From: DAOUKH01 sp964291475
GTDB lineage: Bacteria; Chloroflexota; Dehalococcoidia; SHYB01
Reading direction: 5' to 3'
DNA length: 64,000 nt
Assembly (NCBI GenBank): GCA_964291475.2
Contig: OZ220078.1
Coordinates: forward strand, 1 to 64,000
The translations under genes and the position numbers were made by a program. Of this stretch, positions 25,373-34,352 are shown piece after piece. How positions within the stretch are numbered: position 1 is the stretch's first letter; every line of letters begins with the position of its first letter. Under the pieces are notes generated by a model. It did no database searches and was not told where the DNA came from. It saw only the letters and a list, made by a program, of their open reading frames with translations.

Positions 25373-26128
25373 ATGGACTACAACTTCAATGGCAAGGCGG
25401 CGCTGGTGACCGGGGCCGCGTCGGGGATCGGGCTGGCGACGGCGCGGGGCTTCGCGCGCGAGGGCGCCGGCGTCATCCTGGCCGACATCAACGTCGAGGC
25501 CGGCGAGGCCGCCGCCGCTGCGATCGTGGCCGAGGGCGGCAGCGCCGCCTTCGTGGCCTGCGACGTCTCGGATGAGGCGCAGGTGGAGGCCGCGGTCGGG
25601 GCCGCGGTCGAGCGTTACGGACGGCTCGACTGCGCCTTCAACAACGCGGGGATCGAGCAGGGCGGCGTCCCGATCACCGACCAAGAGCGCGATACCTGGG
25701 ACCGTTACCTCGCCATCAACCTCACGGGTGTCATGCTGTGCATGAAGCACGAGGTGCGGCAGATGAACAAGCAGGGAAGCGGAGCGATCGTCAACGCCTC
25801 CTCGATCCTCGGCGTGGTCGGCGCTCCCGGCACCCACGCCTACGTCGCCACGAAGGCGGCCGTGGCCAACATCACCCGGAGCGTCGCTCTGGAGCAGATC
25901 GGCAGCGGCATCCGGGTCAACGCGACCTGCCCCGCCGCCATCGACACGCCGATGAACGAGCGCACCGCGCAGAGCGTCCCCCGCGAGTTTCTCGAAAACA
26001 TGCAGCCGATCGGACGCATGGGCACCGCGGAGGAGGTCGCCAACGCGGTGCTGTGGCTGTGCTCGGACGCTGCCTCCTACGTCACGGGCCACACGCTGTA
26101 CTTGGACGGGGGGTTCCTGGCGCAGTAG
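25373..26128 (+). CDS. Short-chain dehydrogenase/reductase (SDR)
   Basis: Classical SDR of 251 aa. ATG 25373 follows AGGAG by about 7 nt. TGAASGIG, an Asp at the end of the second strand (ILADIN, suggesting NAD), NNAG, NASSILGVVG with the catalytic Ser, and YVATKAAVAN (Tyr/Lys) are all present. The C-terminus ends TGHTLYLDGGFLAQ, like the preceding SDR (SVDGGLTAQ), so the two are related and co-transcribed. Probably two steps on the same or related hydroxy/keto compounds; unproven. Confidence 0.93.
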   Translation: MDYNFNGKAALVTGAASGIGLATARGFAREGAGVILADINVEAGEAAAAAIVAEGGSAAFVACDVSDEAQVEAAVGAAVERYGRLDCAFNNAGIEQGGVPITDQERDTWDRYLAINLTGVMLCMKHEVRQMNKQGSGAIVNASSILGVVGAPGTHAYVATKAAVANITRSVALEQIGSGIRVNATCPAAIDTPMNERTAQSVPREFLENMQPIGRMGTAEEVANAVLWLCSDAASYVTGHTLYLDGGFLAQ

Positions 26129-26166
26129 CGGGCGCGGGCAGGGGCGGCTGAGAAGGAGGCCGGGCA

Positions 26167-27015
26167 GTGGGGAGAGTCTCGCTTCACCGGCTTGTGATCG
26201 CCGCGGCACTGCTTGGCGCGCTCGTGGCCCTAGCTGCCTGTAGCACCGAAAGCCCTACGCCGCGGCCGACCGCGCCGCCGACAGCGGCGCCAACCGCCAC
26301 CCCGACCACGACACCCACACCGGCGCCGACCGCGACACCCACACCGGCGCCAACCGCGACACCCGCACCGGCGCCAACCGCGACGTCCACGGCGGCGCCG
26401 ACGCCCACGCCTACAGCGATGCCGACCTCGACGCCCACGCAGGCACTGACGGCGACTCCTACGCCTGTGCCGACGGCGATGCCCACGTCCCGCCCGACGG
26501 CGACGCCCACACCACGGCCGACATCCACGCCGAGGCCGACTGCCACTCCAACGCCGACGGCGACGCCCATACCACCCTACGCCGCAGTCTGGGCAAGCCT
26601 GTCGAACAGCCGCTGGTTGGATGGGAACAGACCGGCCTTGGCGTCGACGATTAAGGTCCTTCCGTGGGTCGCGGACGGCATTGATGAAGGCGAAGAAGAG
26701 GCAGTCCAAGGGTTGGTACACCTCGCGACGTTCCACGAGTCCGCTTTCGGCGCGCTCGTGGACAAGGCTTGGGTAGAGGACGGCCTCAACGAGCGTGAGG
26801 CAAGCGTCGTAGAGGACCTCTATCGGGCTGCAGAACATGGGAGCGAGGCTGATGCACTGCGGATTCTTGCCCTACCCTTCCTTGAGACCGTCGAGCCCGC
26901 TGACAGCGCCGCGGTAAATCAACTCGCCGTTATTGCGTCCTACGGAATGGGAATAGGGCTGGTAGACTGCGGCGGCGATGGGGTTTGTCCGGGGGCCTTT
27001 TCCGCAGACCGGTGA
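26167..27015 (+). CDS. Pro/Thr-rich lipoprotein with WxxDG repeats
   Basis: GTG 26167 is 7 nt after AAGGAGG. The signal peptide ends in a lipobox LAAC with Cys25. Residues about 28-136 are an almost pure TPTPTAT-type linker, expected to be an extended, possibly glycosylated stalk. The C-terminal domain (about 138-260) contains three loosely repeated ~36-residue units with the pattern LPWVADGIDEGEEEAV and KAWVEDGLNEREASVV, the third degraded (LPFLETVEPADSAAV). I do not recognise a named family. The last ~20 residues do not continue the repeat, and the gene runs 38 bp into the Nudix gene, so the 3' end may be truncated or frameshifted. Extracytoplasmic, function unknown. Confidence 0.8.
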   Translation: MGRVSLHRLVIAAALLGALVALAACSTESPTPRPTAPPTAAPTATPTTTPTPAPTATPTPAPTATPAPAPTATSTAAPTPTPTAMPTSTPTQALTATPTPVPTAMPTSRPTATPTPRPTSTPRPTATPTPTATPIPPYAAVWASLSNSRWLDGNRPALASTIKVLPWVADGIDEGEEEAVQGLVHLATFHESAFGALVDKAWVEDGLNEREASVVEDLYRAAEHGSEADALRILALPFLETVEPADSAAVNQLAVIASYGMGIGLVDCGGDGVCPGAFSADR

Positions 27016-27547
27016 TCTGGATGCGGCGCGGCGCGTGTTGCTGGCGTATGAGGCGCCGGACGAGGCGCAGCGGGCGGTGCGGGAGCGGATGCTGGCCTTC
27101 ATCGACGCGCACCCGGAGGACGCGCACCGGCGGACGTGCCTGCCGGGGCACCTCACGGGGTCGGCGTTGGTGCTTGACCATGAGGAGCGGCGGGCGCTTT
27201 TGACCTATCACCGCAAGCTGGGGCGCTGGCTGCAGTTGGGCGGGCACGCCGACGGCGACGCCAACCTTGTGGGCGTCGCGCTGCGGGAGGCGGTGGAGGA
27301 GAGCGGGATCGCCGACCTCGCCATCGACCCGGCGCCGGTCGACCTCGACGTTCACCTGATACCGGCCCGTCCCGGCGAGCCGGAGCACCTGCACCTCGAC
27401 ACACGCTTTCTCGTCCGGGCCGGCCCCGGGGCGGAACCGCGAGTGAGCGAGGAATCGCTCGACCTGCGCTGGTTCGCACCGGTCGACCTCGCCGGCGTCG
27501 AGACCGACGACTCGGTGCGCCGCCTCTTCCGCATCGCGTTCGGCTAG
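26978..27547 (+). CDS. Nudix hydrolase
   Basis: Hydrolase of nucleoside diphosphates linked to another moiety, 189 aa, cytosolic. The Nudix box has exact spacing: Gly89, Arg103, Glu104, Glu107, Glu108, Gly110. The first Glu of GX5EX7REUXEEXGU is Ala95. The metal-binding REAVEESG core is intact, so activity is possible. LQLGGHADGD is characteristic of a GHAD-type subfamily often annotated only as Nudix. The start ATG 26978 overlaps the preceding lipoprotein gene; no clear ribosome-binding site is seen, and a later start is possible, since the conserved region begins around residue 55. Confidence 0.88.
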   Translation: MGFVRGPFPQTGDLDAARRVLLAYEAPDEAQRAVRERMLAFIDAHPEDAHRRTCLPGHLTGSALVLDHEERRALLTYHRKLGRWLQLGGHADGDANLVGVALREAVEESGIADLAIDPAPVDLDVHLIPARPGEPEHLHLDTRFLVRAGPGAEPRVSEESLDLRWFAPVDLAGVETDDSVRRLFRIAFG

Positions 27548-27691
27548 GAATCGGGGGCGGTCCCGCTTCTTGTCATCCCCCAGCGCCGCTGGTAGGCTCG
27601 CTTCGGGTGATCACTCCTGTGCGCGGCGCTCCGCTCCGCCGGTTTCGTGGTCTACCGCCGTTGTCCGTTCGCGATGGCCGAAGGAGGCGCC

Positions 27692-28717
27692 GTGCAGGTC
27701 TCGATCAACGCCTTTCTCCGCAACCCGCCGATCTCGGGGCGCTCGCACCAGCAGCTCTATGGCGAGTTTCTCGAGATGATGGAATACGCCGACCAGAACG
27801 AGATCGCGCGGGTGGCCCTCGCCGAGCACCACTTCGAGGACGACGGCTACCTGCCCTCGCAGTTCGTGATGGCGGGAGCGATCGCGGCGCGGACCAAGCG
27901 GATGGAAATATGGTTCGCGATCATGGTGCTGCCGCTGCACCATCCGCTGAGCGTGGCCGAGGACGGGGCGGTGCTCGACTGCCTGAGCGGGGGACGGTTC
28001 ACGCTCGGCGTGGCGGGCGGCTATCACCACAAGGAGTTCGATGGCTTCGGCGTACCCCGCAACGAGCGGGCGGCGCGCATGGACGAGGCGCTCGACATCA
28101 TCCGGCGCTGTTGGGAGGACGAAGGCCCCTTCGACTATGACGGGCGCTTCTGGAAGTTGAAAGGCGTGAAGGTGCGTCCGAGGCCGGTGCAGCAGCCGCG
28201 GCCCAAGATCATGCTCGGCGGCAACAGCGAGGCGGCGGCCCGGCGCGCGGCTCGGTACGCCGACGGCTTCATACCGGTGGGGCCCAAGTGGTGGGGGCCG
28301 TACCGGGACGAGATGGTGAAGCTGGGGAAGGACCCGGGGCCGGAGCTGCCGAGTCCGCCGGAGCCGCACCCGTTCCACCTCCATGTGTCGCGCGACCCGG
28401 AGCGGGCGTGGGACGTCATTGCGCCCCACGCGCTCCACGAGTGGAACGCCTATGCCAAGTACAACGACGACGACCCGAACATGATGTTCTTCACCGCGCC
28501 GAACGCGGAGATTCTGAAGGAGCAGGGCATCTACCGGGTGATGACGCCGGAGGAATGCACCGAGTTCATGCTCCGCCAGCGGCAGGTGCTCGGCGACTGG
28601 GCGTCGCTGAACCTGCGTCCAACCATGGGCGGGATGCCCGCCGAGTTGGGCCGGGAGTGCCTGGAGCTCGTGGTCAACGAGGTGATGCCGCGCGTCCGAG
28701 ACGCCGGCGCAAGTTGA
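27692..28717 (+). CDS. LLM-class flavin-dependent oxidoreductase
   Basis: Luciferase-like oxidoreductase of about 341 aa. GTG 27692 has AAGGAGG four bases upstream; ATG 27674 is an alternative without such a site. Features are RVALAEHHFEDDGYLPSQF (the EHH motif of bacterial luciferase relatives), MVLPLHHPLSVAEDGAVLD, GRFTLGVAGGYHHKEFDGFG and PRPKIMLGGNSEAAARRAA. The EHHF and P-L-x-HP motifs place it among FMN-dependent alkanal-monooxygenase-like proteins. It is followed after 16 bp by a lipoprotein gene on the same strand. Substrate unknown. Confidence 0.9.
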   Translation: MQVSINAFLRNPPISGRSHQQLYGEFLEMMEYADQNEIARVALAEHHFEDDGYLPSQFVMAGAIAARTKRMEIWFAIMVLPLHHPLSVAEDGAVLDCLSGGRFTLGVAGGYHHKEFDGFGVPRNERAARMDEALDIIRRCWEDEGPFDYDGRFWKLKGVKVRPRPVQQPRPKIMLGGNSEAAARRAARYADGFIPVGPKWWGPYRDEMVKLGKDPGPELPSPPEPHPFHLHVSRDPERAWDVIAPHALHEWNAYAKYNDDDPNMMFFTAPNAEILKEQGIYRVMTPEECTEFMLRQRQVLGDWASLNLRPTMGGMPAELGRECLELVVNEVMPRVRDAGAS

Positions 28718-28733
28718 GGCTGGGACGGTTGCG

Positions 28734-30673
28734 GTGGCGACACGCGCACTCATAGTCATCTGCGCCGGGCTGCTGGCGGTGGCGGCGTGCCGGGGGCCGG
28801 AACCGACCCCTGTTCCCGTCGAGCCGACGCCGCGCCCGACGGCGACGACCGCGCCCACGATCACCCCGCGTCCGACCCCGACCCCGACGGCCACGGCCAC
28901 GGCGACGCCTACGCCGCTTCCGACGCCCACACCCACGCCTACCCTGACTCCAACACCAACGCCGACTTCGACGCCGATGAGTCCGGCTACAAGGACGCCG
29001 ACACCCGGTCCGACGTGGACGCCCGTGCCGACGTGGACCCCTGTGCCGACGTGGACCCCCGAGCCCACGCCGACGCCGGTGCCGGACCGGACGCGGATGG
29101 CGACGCCTACGCCGCGCCCGACGGCGACGCCCACGGTGACCCCCACCGCGCTGCCGCCGCCCAGTCCCACGCCCACGAACCAGCAAACGCTGGTGGTCAC
29201 CGCCGCCACCGTGCGTCCCAGCGTGGTCAAGGTCCAGACGCTGTTGAACGTGGGCTCCGGCGTGATCATCGAGACCAGCGCCGATGGCGGGGCGCTCGTC
29301 CTCACCGCACACCAAGTCGTCGAGGACGGAACCGCGATTGCGGTGCTGGTCAACGACGCCGCGCTGCATACGGGGGAGGTCGTCGGCGTCGACGAGGTAA
29401 GGAATCTGGCGCTTGTCCGCATCTGCTGCTCGGCGGACTTCCAGGCCGCACCGTTGGGCAACGTCATCGCCCCGCCGGCGGGCGATACGGTGTTCGCGAT
29501 GGGCTATTCGCTGGGCGGGAACCGGGCGGTGGTTGCCGAGACGGAGGTAGCCGGCATCGAGTTCGACTCGTCGACCCTCCGCTGGTTAGTCCGCACGAGG
29601 TCGCCGGTCGACCCCGACCAACTGGGCGGGCCGCTGTTCACCTTGGACGGGCGCATTACCGGGGTCAACGTCTCGGAGCCCGGCTCGCCGGCTTCGTCCG
29701 GCTTCGCCGTTTCGGCGGCCACCGTCCTGGAGGACCTTCCCTTCCTGAAGGCGGGACGGACCGCACCGCTTCCCTCCTCGCCGAGTCCGACGCCCACGCC
29801 CCTCCCGATTCCCCAGCCATTGACCCAGAGCGTGACGGAGTTCGGCCTCGGCGATCTGATCCGGCTGGGGGACCTCGTCGCGGTGGTGCTCGGTTGGAGA
29901 GAGCCGGACCTGCCGGTGCACATCCGGCCGAACCCGGATAAGCGGTACGTTGCGGTAGACCTAGCCTTGGTCAACGCCGGAGAGAGGGACGTTTCGAGGC
30001 TTTTCTATATTCGACTCAAGGACTCGGCGACGCGCGTCTACGATCCCGACCGCAGGTGGGGGGAGTTCGCGAGGGGGGCAGCGCTTCCCGGCGAGGGCGT
30101 CATCAGCCCCGGCGAGCGCATCCGGAGCGAGGTCGTGTTCGAGATCGAGGCCGATGCGGAGGAACTGGCCCTCAGCTTCACGCTGCGCACGTTCGGCGAA
30201 CAAGAGGCCCTCATCGCGCTCGGGCCGCGTCCCCGGGGCATTGAGCCGCCGGCCCTCATCCCCGGCGAGACGCCGCCGACGGTCTTCGCCACCGGCGAGC
30301 CTGTCCAGGTCGGGGACGTGGAATTACTCTTGCACGGGGCACAGTCGCTGACCGAGGGCTTGCGCGTCCGGCCCGACGCCGGGTTCCGGTTCGTAGTGCT
30401 CGACCTCTCGGTTAGGAACCTTTCAACGGCGGCGATTACGATCGACTCCAACCAGCAGTTGACGCTCAAGGACTCGGAGGGGTACAGCTATGCCATCCAC
30501 CCGGCGACGTGGTCCGTCATTCGCTCGCCGGTAGACGGAACTTTCGACGGGGGACAGCCGAAGAAGGGTCCGATCGTCTTTGAGGTTCCCCAGGACGCCG
30601 AGGGGATTTACGCTTGGTTTTCGAACCGCTGTTTGGGTTCGGCAAGGTCGTCATCGCGGTCGATCCCGACTAG
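28734..30673 (+). CDS. Lipoprotein with degenerate trypsin-like domain and two DUF4352-like domains (frameshifted near 30616)
   Basis: GTG 28734 starts a signal peptide ending in lipobox AVAAC (Cys19), followed by a ~120-residue Pro/Thr linker. Residues about 155-345 resemble an S1C/DegP-type trypsin fold: VRPSVVKVQT, then TAHQVV with the catalytic His. The Asp position reads RNLALVRI (Asn) and the GNSGGP site reads DQLGGPLF (Leu for Ser), so the protease is almost certainly inactive. After a second short Pro/Thr linker come two immunoglobulin-like DUF4352-type domains (about 370-490 and 510-630). Near base 30616 the frame breaks; one added T restores LVFEPLFGFGKVVIAVDPD and a stop at 30671-30673. 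Surface-anchored; a binding or sensing role is inferred. Confidence 0.82.
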
Positions 30674-30745
30674 GGCGCGTGACGCGGCGGCGGATGGGGT
30701 AGTATGGCGCGGGCAAAGTGCCGGACTCGATAGCAGGAGGTCGTC

Positions 30746-32368
30746 ATGGCGAAGGTGAGTGGGTCTTACTTGGTGGCGAAGGCGCTGCAGAACGAGGGCG
30801 TCGATACGCTGTTCTATTTGATGGGCGGGCCGATCTCGCCGATCATCGCCGAGGCGGAGAAGCTGGGGCTGACCTGCTACTACGTCCGCCACGAGCAGGC
30901 GGCCGCCATGGCGGCGCACGCCTATGCCCGCGCTACGGGAAAGACCGGGATTTGCGTCACGACGGCGGGGCCCGGCACGGCCAACGCCATCACCGGCGTG
31001 GCCAACGCGCAGGCCGACGCGTGCCCGGTGATCTGCGTGGGCGGCTCCTCCTCGATCGAGGGGATCGGTGTCGAGGTCTTTCAGGAGATGGACCAGGTGC
31101 CGATGTTCAAGTCGGTGACCAAGCTGGCGATGAAGATGGACCTCACGCACCGCATTCCCGAGTACCTGAGCATCGGCTTCCGCCACGCCCAGGACGGCTG
31201 CAAGGGCGCCGTCTACCTCGACGCTCCCGGCGACGTGCTGACGCGTGAGGTCGATGAGGAGCGGGTCATGTACCCCGAACGGTACCGGGTCAGCGCCCGC
31301 GCCTACGGCGACCCCGCGCTGGTGCGCGACGCCATCGGCGCGCTCGCCGGGGCGAAGAAGCCGCTGGTGATCACCGGCAGCGGCATCTTCTGGTCGGAGG
31401 CGGAGGCCGAGCTGCGGGCCTTCGTCGAGGCGACGGGCATCCCGTTCTTCACCACGCCGCAGGGCCGCGGGGCGATCTCCGAGGACCACGACCTCTTCTT
31501 CCCCGGCGCCCGGAGCGGCGCGTTCCGGGAGGCGGACGCGATCTGCGTCATCGGCACACGGGCGAACGCGATGCTGTTCAACCTGCGTGCGCCACGCTTC
31601 AACCCAGAGGCCAAGGTGATCGAGGTGAACGTCGACGGGAAGGAGCTCGGGCACAACCGGGCGGTCGACGTGGGGATCCTGGGCGACGCTCGCGCCGTGC
31701 TCGAGCAGCTCACCGAAGAGGCGAAGGGCCGCATCGACCCCGCCGCCTATGGGGAGTGGGTGGAGACGCTCAGGGCCTCCGACGCGGCCCGCGAAGAGCG
31801 CGCCCAAGACCTGTTACACTCCGACGCCGACCCGATTCACCCGCTGCGCCTGTGCCGGGAGCTTCGCGAGGCGATGGCCCCCGACGACGTCCTGGTGGTG
31901 GACGGGCACGAGACGCTCGGCTTCGCCCGCCACTCGATCCCCACGTTCCTGCCGCGGCACCGGCTCAACGCCGGCCCGCACGGCGTCATGGGGGTCGGCG
32001 TACCCTTCGGCCTCGGGGCGCAGGCGGCCAACCCGGACAAGCGGGTCGTGGTGCTCAGCGGCGACGGCGCGTTCGGCTGGAATGGCATGGAGATGGACAC
32101 GGCGGTGCGCCACAACCTGAACATCAAGGTCGTCATCTGCAACAACGCCGGGTTCACCAGCCGGGGCTCCTACGGCAGCGTGGGGCGGGAGCTGGGCTGG
32201 CAGCGCTACGACGAGATGATGGCGGCCATCGGCTGCCACGGCGAGTGGGTGGAGAAGCCCGAGGACATCCGCGCGGCCCTCGACCGCGCCTTCGCCGCGG
32301 ACGGGCCGGCGGTGGTCAACGTCCGCACCGACCCCACGGCCCGCGCGGGTTCCGCGATCGGCATGTAG
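30746..32368 (+). CDS. Thiamine-diphosphate-dependent enzyme, acetolactate synthase-like
   Basis: ThDP enzyme of 540 aa with the three-domain layout of acetolactate synthase, oxalyl-CoA decarboxylase and relatives. ATG 30746 follows AGGAGG by 7 nt. The catalytic Glu50 is in YYVRHEQAAAMAA; TTAGPGTANA follows. The central domain contains KKPLVITGSG. The C-terminal ThDP/Mg motif is GDGAFGWNGMEMD with NN about 25 residues later (CNNAGF). The C-terminal end is shorter than in oxalyl-CoA decarboxylase, and no regulatory ilvN-type gene is adjacent, so a biosynthetic acetolactate synthase is unlikely; a decarboxylase or lyase of unknown substrate is more probable. A -10-like TAGTAT lies at 30700-30705. 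Confidence 0.9.
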   Translation: MAKVSGSYLVAKALQNEGVDTLFYLMGGPISPIIAEAEKLGLTCYYVRHEQAAAMAAHAYARATGKTGICVTTAGPGTANAITGVANAQADACPVICVGGSSSIEGIGVEVFQEMDQVPMFKSVTKLAMKMDLTHRIPEYLSIGFRHAQDGCKGAVYLDAPGDVLTREVDEERVMYPERYRVSARAYGDPALVRDAIGALAGAKKPLVITGSGIFWSEAEAELRAFVEATGIPFFTTPQGRGAISEDHDLFFPGARSGAFREADAICVIGTRANAMLFNLRAPRFNPEAKVIEVNVDGKELGHNRAVDVGILGDARAVLEQLTEEAKGRIDPAAYGEWVETLRASDAAREERAQDLLHSDADPIHPLRLCRELREAMAPDDVLVVDGHETLGFARHSIPTFLPRHRLNAGPHGVMGVGVPFGLGAQAANPDKRVVVLSGDGAFGWNGMEMDTAVRHNLNIKVVICNNAGFTSRGSYGSVGRELGWQRYDEMMAAIGCHGEWVEKPEDIRAALDRAFAADGPAVVNVRTDPTARAGSAIGM

Positions 32369-32391
32369 CTTGGCCGCCTAGAGGGCGCGGG

Positions 32392-33261
32392 CTATGCCGG
32401 TGAGCGGAGGTTCTCCAGCACGGTCTTGGTGGAACGGGAGAGGTTGAGCGTGTAGAAGTGCACGCCCTTGGCTCCCTGCTCCAAAAGCTCCCGGCACTGG
32501 CGCGTCGCGTAGTCGATGCCCTCGGCGATGACGGCGTCGCGGTCGTCGGCGACAGCCTCGATGCGTTCCAGCAGCGGCGTGGGTATCGACGCGCCGCAGA
32601 GCTCGGTGAAGCGCTTGATCTGGCCGACGTTGGTGATGGGCATGATGCCGGGGAGGACCGGGACGTCGATGCCGGCGGCGCGGACGCGCTCGACGAAGTC
32701 GAAGAAGGCGTCGTTCTTGAAGAAGAGCTGGGTGACGATGAAGTCGCCGCCCGCGTCGATCTTCCGCTTGAGATTGTCGAGGTCGGCCTCCAGGCTCGGT
32801 GACTCGATGTGGCCTTCTGGGTAGCCCGCCACGCCGATCGAGAAGTCCCACCGCGACCGGATGCGGGCCACGAGCTCGTTGGCGTGGCCGAGGCCGTCGG
32901 GGTGCGGGGTGAACGACGTGTCGCCCTGGGGCGGGTCGCCCCGCAGGGCGAGGACGTTCTCGATGCCCCGCGTGTCGATGTCCTCCAGGATGGCGTCGAT
33001 CTCGGCCTTGGAGGCGCCGACGCAGGTCAGGTGCGCCATGCTCTCCAGGCCGAAGCGCGACTTGACCATCTGCACGATGTCGAGGGTCTTGCGGCGGGTA
33101 CTGCCGCCGGCGCCCCAGGTCACGGAGACGTAGGCGGGGTTGAGGCTTTGGAGGCGCTCGGCGGCGCGAAGCAGGGCTTGTGCCGACTTGTCGTCCTTGG
33201 GGGGGAAGAACTCGAAGGAGAAGCAGTGGCCCGGCTCGGCGAGCTTGTCGGTGATCTTCAT
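32392..33261 (-). CDS. metF: Methylenetetrahydrofolate reductase
   Basis: FAD enzyme that reduces 5,10-methylene-THF to 5-methyl-THF for methionine synthesis. It has 289 aa, a normal length. FSFEFFPPK (Glu17) and VSVTWGAGGSTR are the N-terminal folate/FAD motifs, and Asp109 in LALRGDPP is the conserved catalytic-site acid. HPDGLGHANELVARIR and FIVTQLFFKNDAFF complete the family pattern. It lies 8 bp downstream of a second MetF-like gene with which it is probably co-transcribed from around 34190. It converges with the ThDP enzyme gene, with 23 bp between the stops. Confidence 0.95.
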   Translation of the reverse strand: MKITDKLAEPGHCFSFEFFPPKDDKSAQALLRAAERLQSLNPAYVSVTWGAGGSTRRKTLDIVQMVKSRFGLESMAHLTCVGASKAEIDAILEDIDTRGIENVLALRGDPPQGDTSFTPHPDGLGHANELVARIRSRWDFSIGVAGYPEGHIESPSLEADLDNLKRKIDAGGDFIVTQLFFKNDAFFDFVERVRAAGIDVPVLPGIMPITNVGQIKRFTELCGASIPTPLLERIEAVADDRDAVIAEGIDYATRQCRELLEQGAKGVHFYTLNLSRSTKTVLENLRSPA

Positions 33262-33269
33262 GGGTGGGG

Positions 33270-34139
33270 TTAGAGCTTCTTGATGGCGGCGATGGCGTCG
33301 CGGGCCGCTTCGTAGTCCCGCCTCCCGCCCTTCAGGATGGGGGGCACGACGTAGAAGGCGTCGGCTCCGTCGTCCCGCAGCGCCCCGGCGACTTCGACCG
33401 CGACGTCGGCCGGGGGGCGGCCTTGGGCGATCTCGTCCACCAAGCGCGGCGGCGGGTCGCCAAAGACCAGCCCGTCCCGCGTCAATAGTTGTACTCCCCA
33501 GAATACCGGAGACGCGAAGGGTTCGCCCGTGAGCTCCTGGTAGCGGTCGAGGAAGTCGCGGCGCGGGGCGGGGTCGTAGGTCGGCTGCGCGATGATGAAG
33601 TCGGCGCCGGCGTCGACCTTTCGTTGGGCCAGCGCGGCCTCCGACTCGACGCCCTTGCTGAGGTCGATGGCCGCGCCCGCGCAGAGCTGCGTCGGCGCGG
33701 CGAGCTTCAGCCCTTTGAAGTCGCGGCCTTCGTTCATGGCGCGGATGTCGGCCAGGAGGCCGGTGGGGGCGAGGTCGCGCACCGGCCGGGTGCGGGTCAA
33801 GTCCTTTTCAGAGAACTCGTCGCCGTAGAGGACGAGGACGTTGTCGAGGCCGAGGGCCTGCGCGCCGAGCAGATGCATTTGGAGGGCGAGGCGGTTCATG
33901 TCGCGGGTGGCGAGGCTGAAGATGGCGTCGATGCCGGCGACGCGGCGGACCGAGGCGGCGGCGGCAACGGGGTCCATGCGGGCGGAGCGGCCGGGGCTGT
34001 AGGCGGCGCAGACGAAGTCGGCCTCGATGCCGGCGAAGGCGTCGGCGAAGGACGGGTCGCCGGAGCGTGGCGGGGAGCAGTCCATGGCGACGAGCGGCCG
34101 CGTACCCCTTTGGGCGTAGGCGCTGATTACCGTCGGCAT
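33270..34139 (-). CDS. Divergent methylenetetrahydrofolate reductase-like protein
   Basis: A 289-aa TIM-barrel protein related to MetF. The start MPTVISAYAQRG (ATG at 34137-34139) follows GGAGGGA. Landmarks match MetF in order: LVAMDCSPPRSGD in place of EFFPPK (Asp for Glu), IFSLATRDMNRLALQ, LVLYGDEF in place of LRGDPP, KVDAGADFIIAQPTYDP and VFWGVQLLTRDG. The changed Glu and altered folate motifs suggest a related but different C1-tetrahydrofolate reaction or binding role. Immediately upstream of and same strand as metF, so functional pairing is likely. A possible -10 (TAGAAT, minus strand) lies at 34190-34195. Confidence 0.85.
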   Translation of the reverse strand: MPTVISAYAQRGTRPLVAMDCSPPRSGDPSFADAFAGIEADFVCAAYSPGRSARMDPVAAAASVRRVAGIDAIFSLATRDMNRLALQMHLLGAQALGLDNVLVLYGDEFSEKDLTRTRPVRDLAPTGLLADIRAMNEGRDFKGLKLAAPTQLCAGAAIDLSKGVESEAALAQRKVDAGADFIIAQPTYDPAPRRDFLDRYQELTGEPFASPVFWGVQLLTRDGLVFGDPPPRLVDEIAQGRPPADVAVEVAGALRDDGADAFYVVPPILKGGRRDYEAARDAIAAIKKL

Positions 34140-34211
34140 GGGCTTCCCTCCGAGCCGCTGGCTCGCGTTGGCGGGCCAACTGAAGGGAGATTCTATCATT
34201 GGGGCCTCGGC

Positions 34212-34275
34212 CGCTGGCGCGCTCGGCGGCGCGGGCCCGCTCTCAGTCCCTGCCGGAGGGAGGGAGGCGTAAGGC
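34212..34275 (+). repeat. Fragment of the dispersed ~120-bp repeat (3' half)
   Basis: Contains the GGCGCG palindrome, then CTCTCAGTCCCTGCCGGAGGGAGGGAGGCGTAAG-like sequence corresponding to the last hairpin of the full repeat. The 5' module is missing. Confidence 0.55.
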
Positions 34276-34311
34276 GCCTGCGGGACGGGGAGAGGCCGGG
34301 AGGGCGCGTGC

Positions 34312-34317
34312 TATACT
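34312..34317 (+). promoter_or_regulatory. -10 box TATACT before the isochorismatase-type gene
   Basis: TATACT ends 35 bp before TTG 34353 in GC-rich DNA; no convincing -35 at the right spacing. Confidence 0.4.
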
Positions 34318-34352
34318 TCGCCACTCCCGGTGGGGGGAGTGGAGGCGGCGTC

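Noticed and set aside
24398..26128. A 576-residue frame joining the two SDR genes
   Set aside because: Its first half is the wrong frame of the 24576 SDR; each SDR has its own start, ribosome-binding site and stop.
28780..29190. DNA minisatellite in the Pro/Thr linker
   Set aside because: The period is irregular and the reading frame is kept; it is a low-complexity coding linker, as in the other lipoproteins here.
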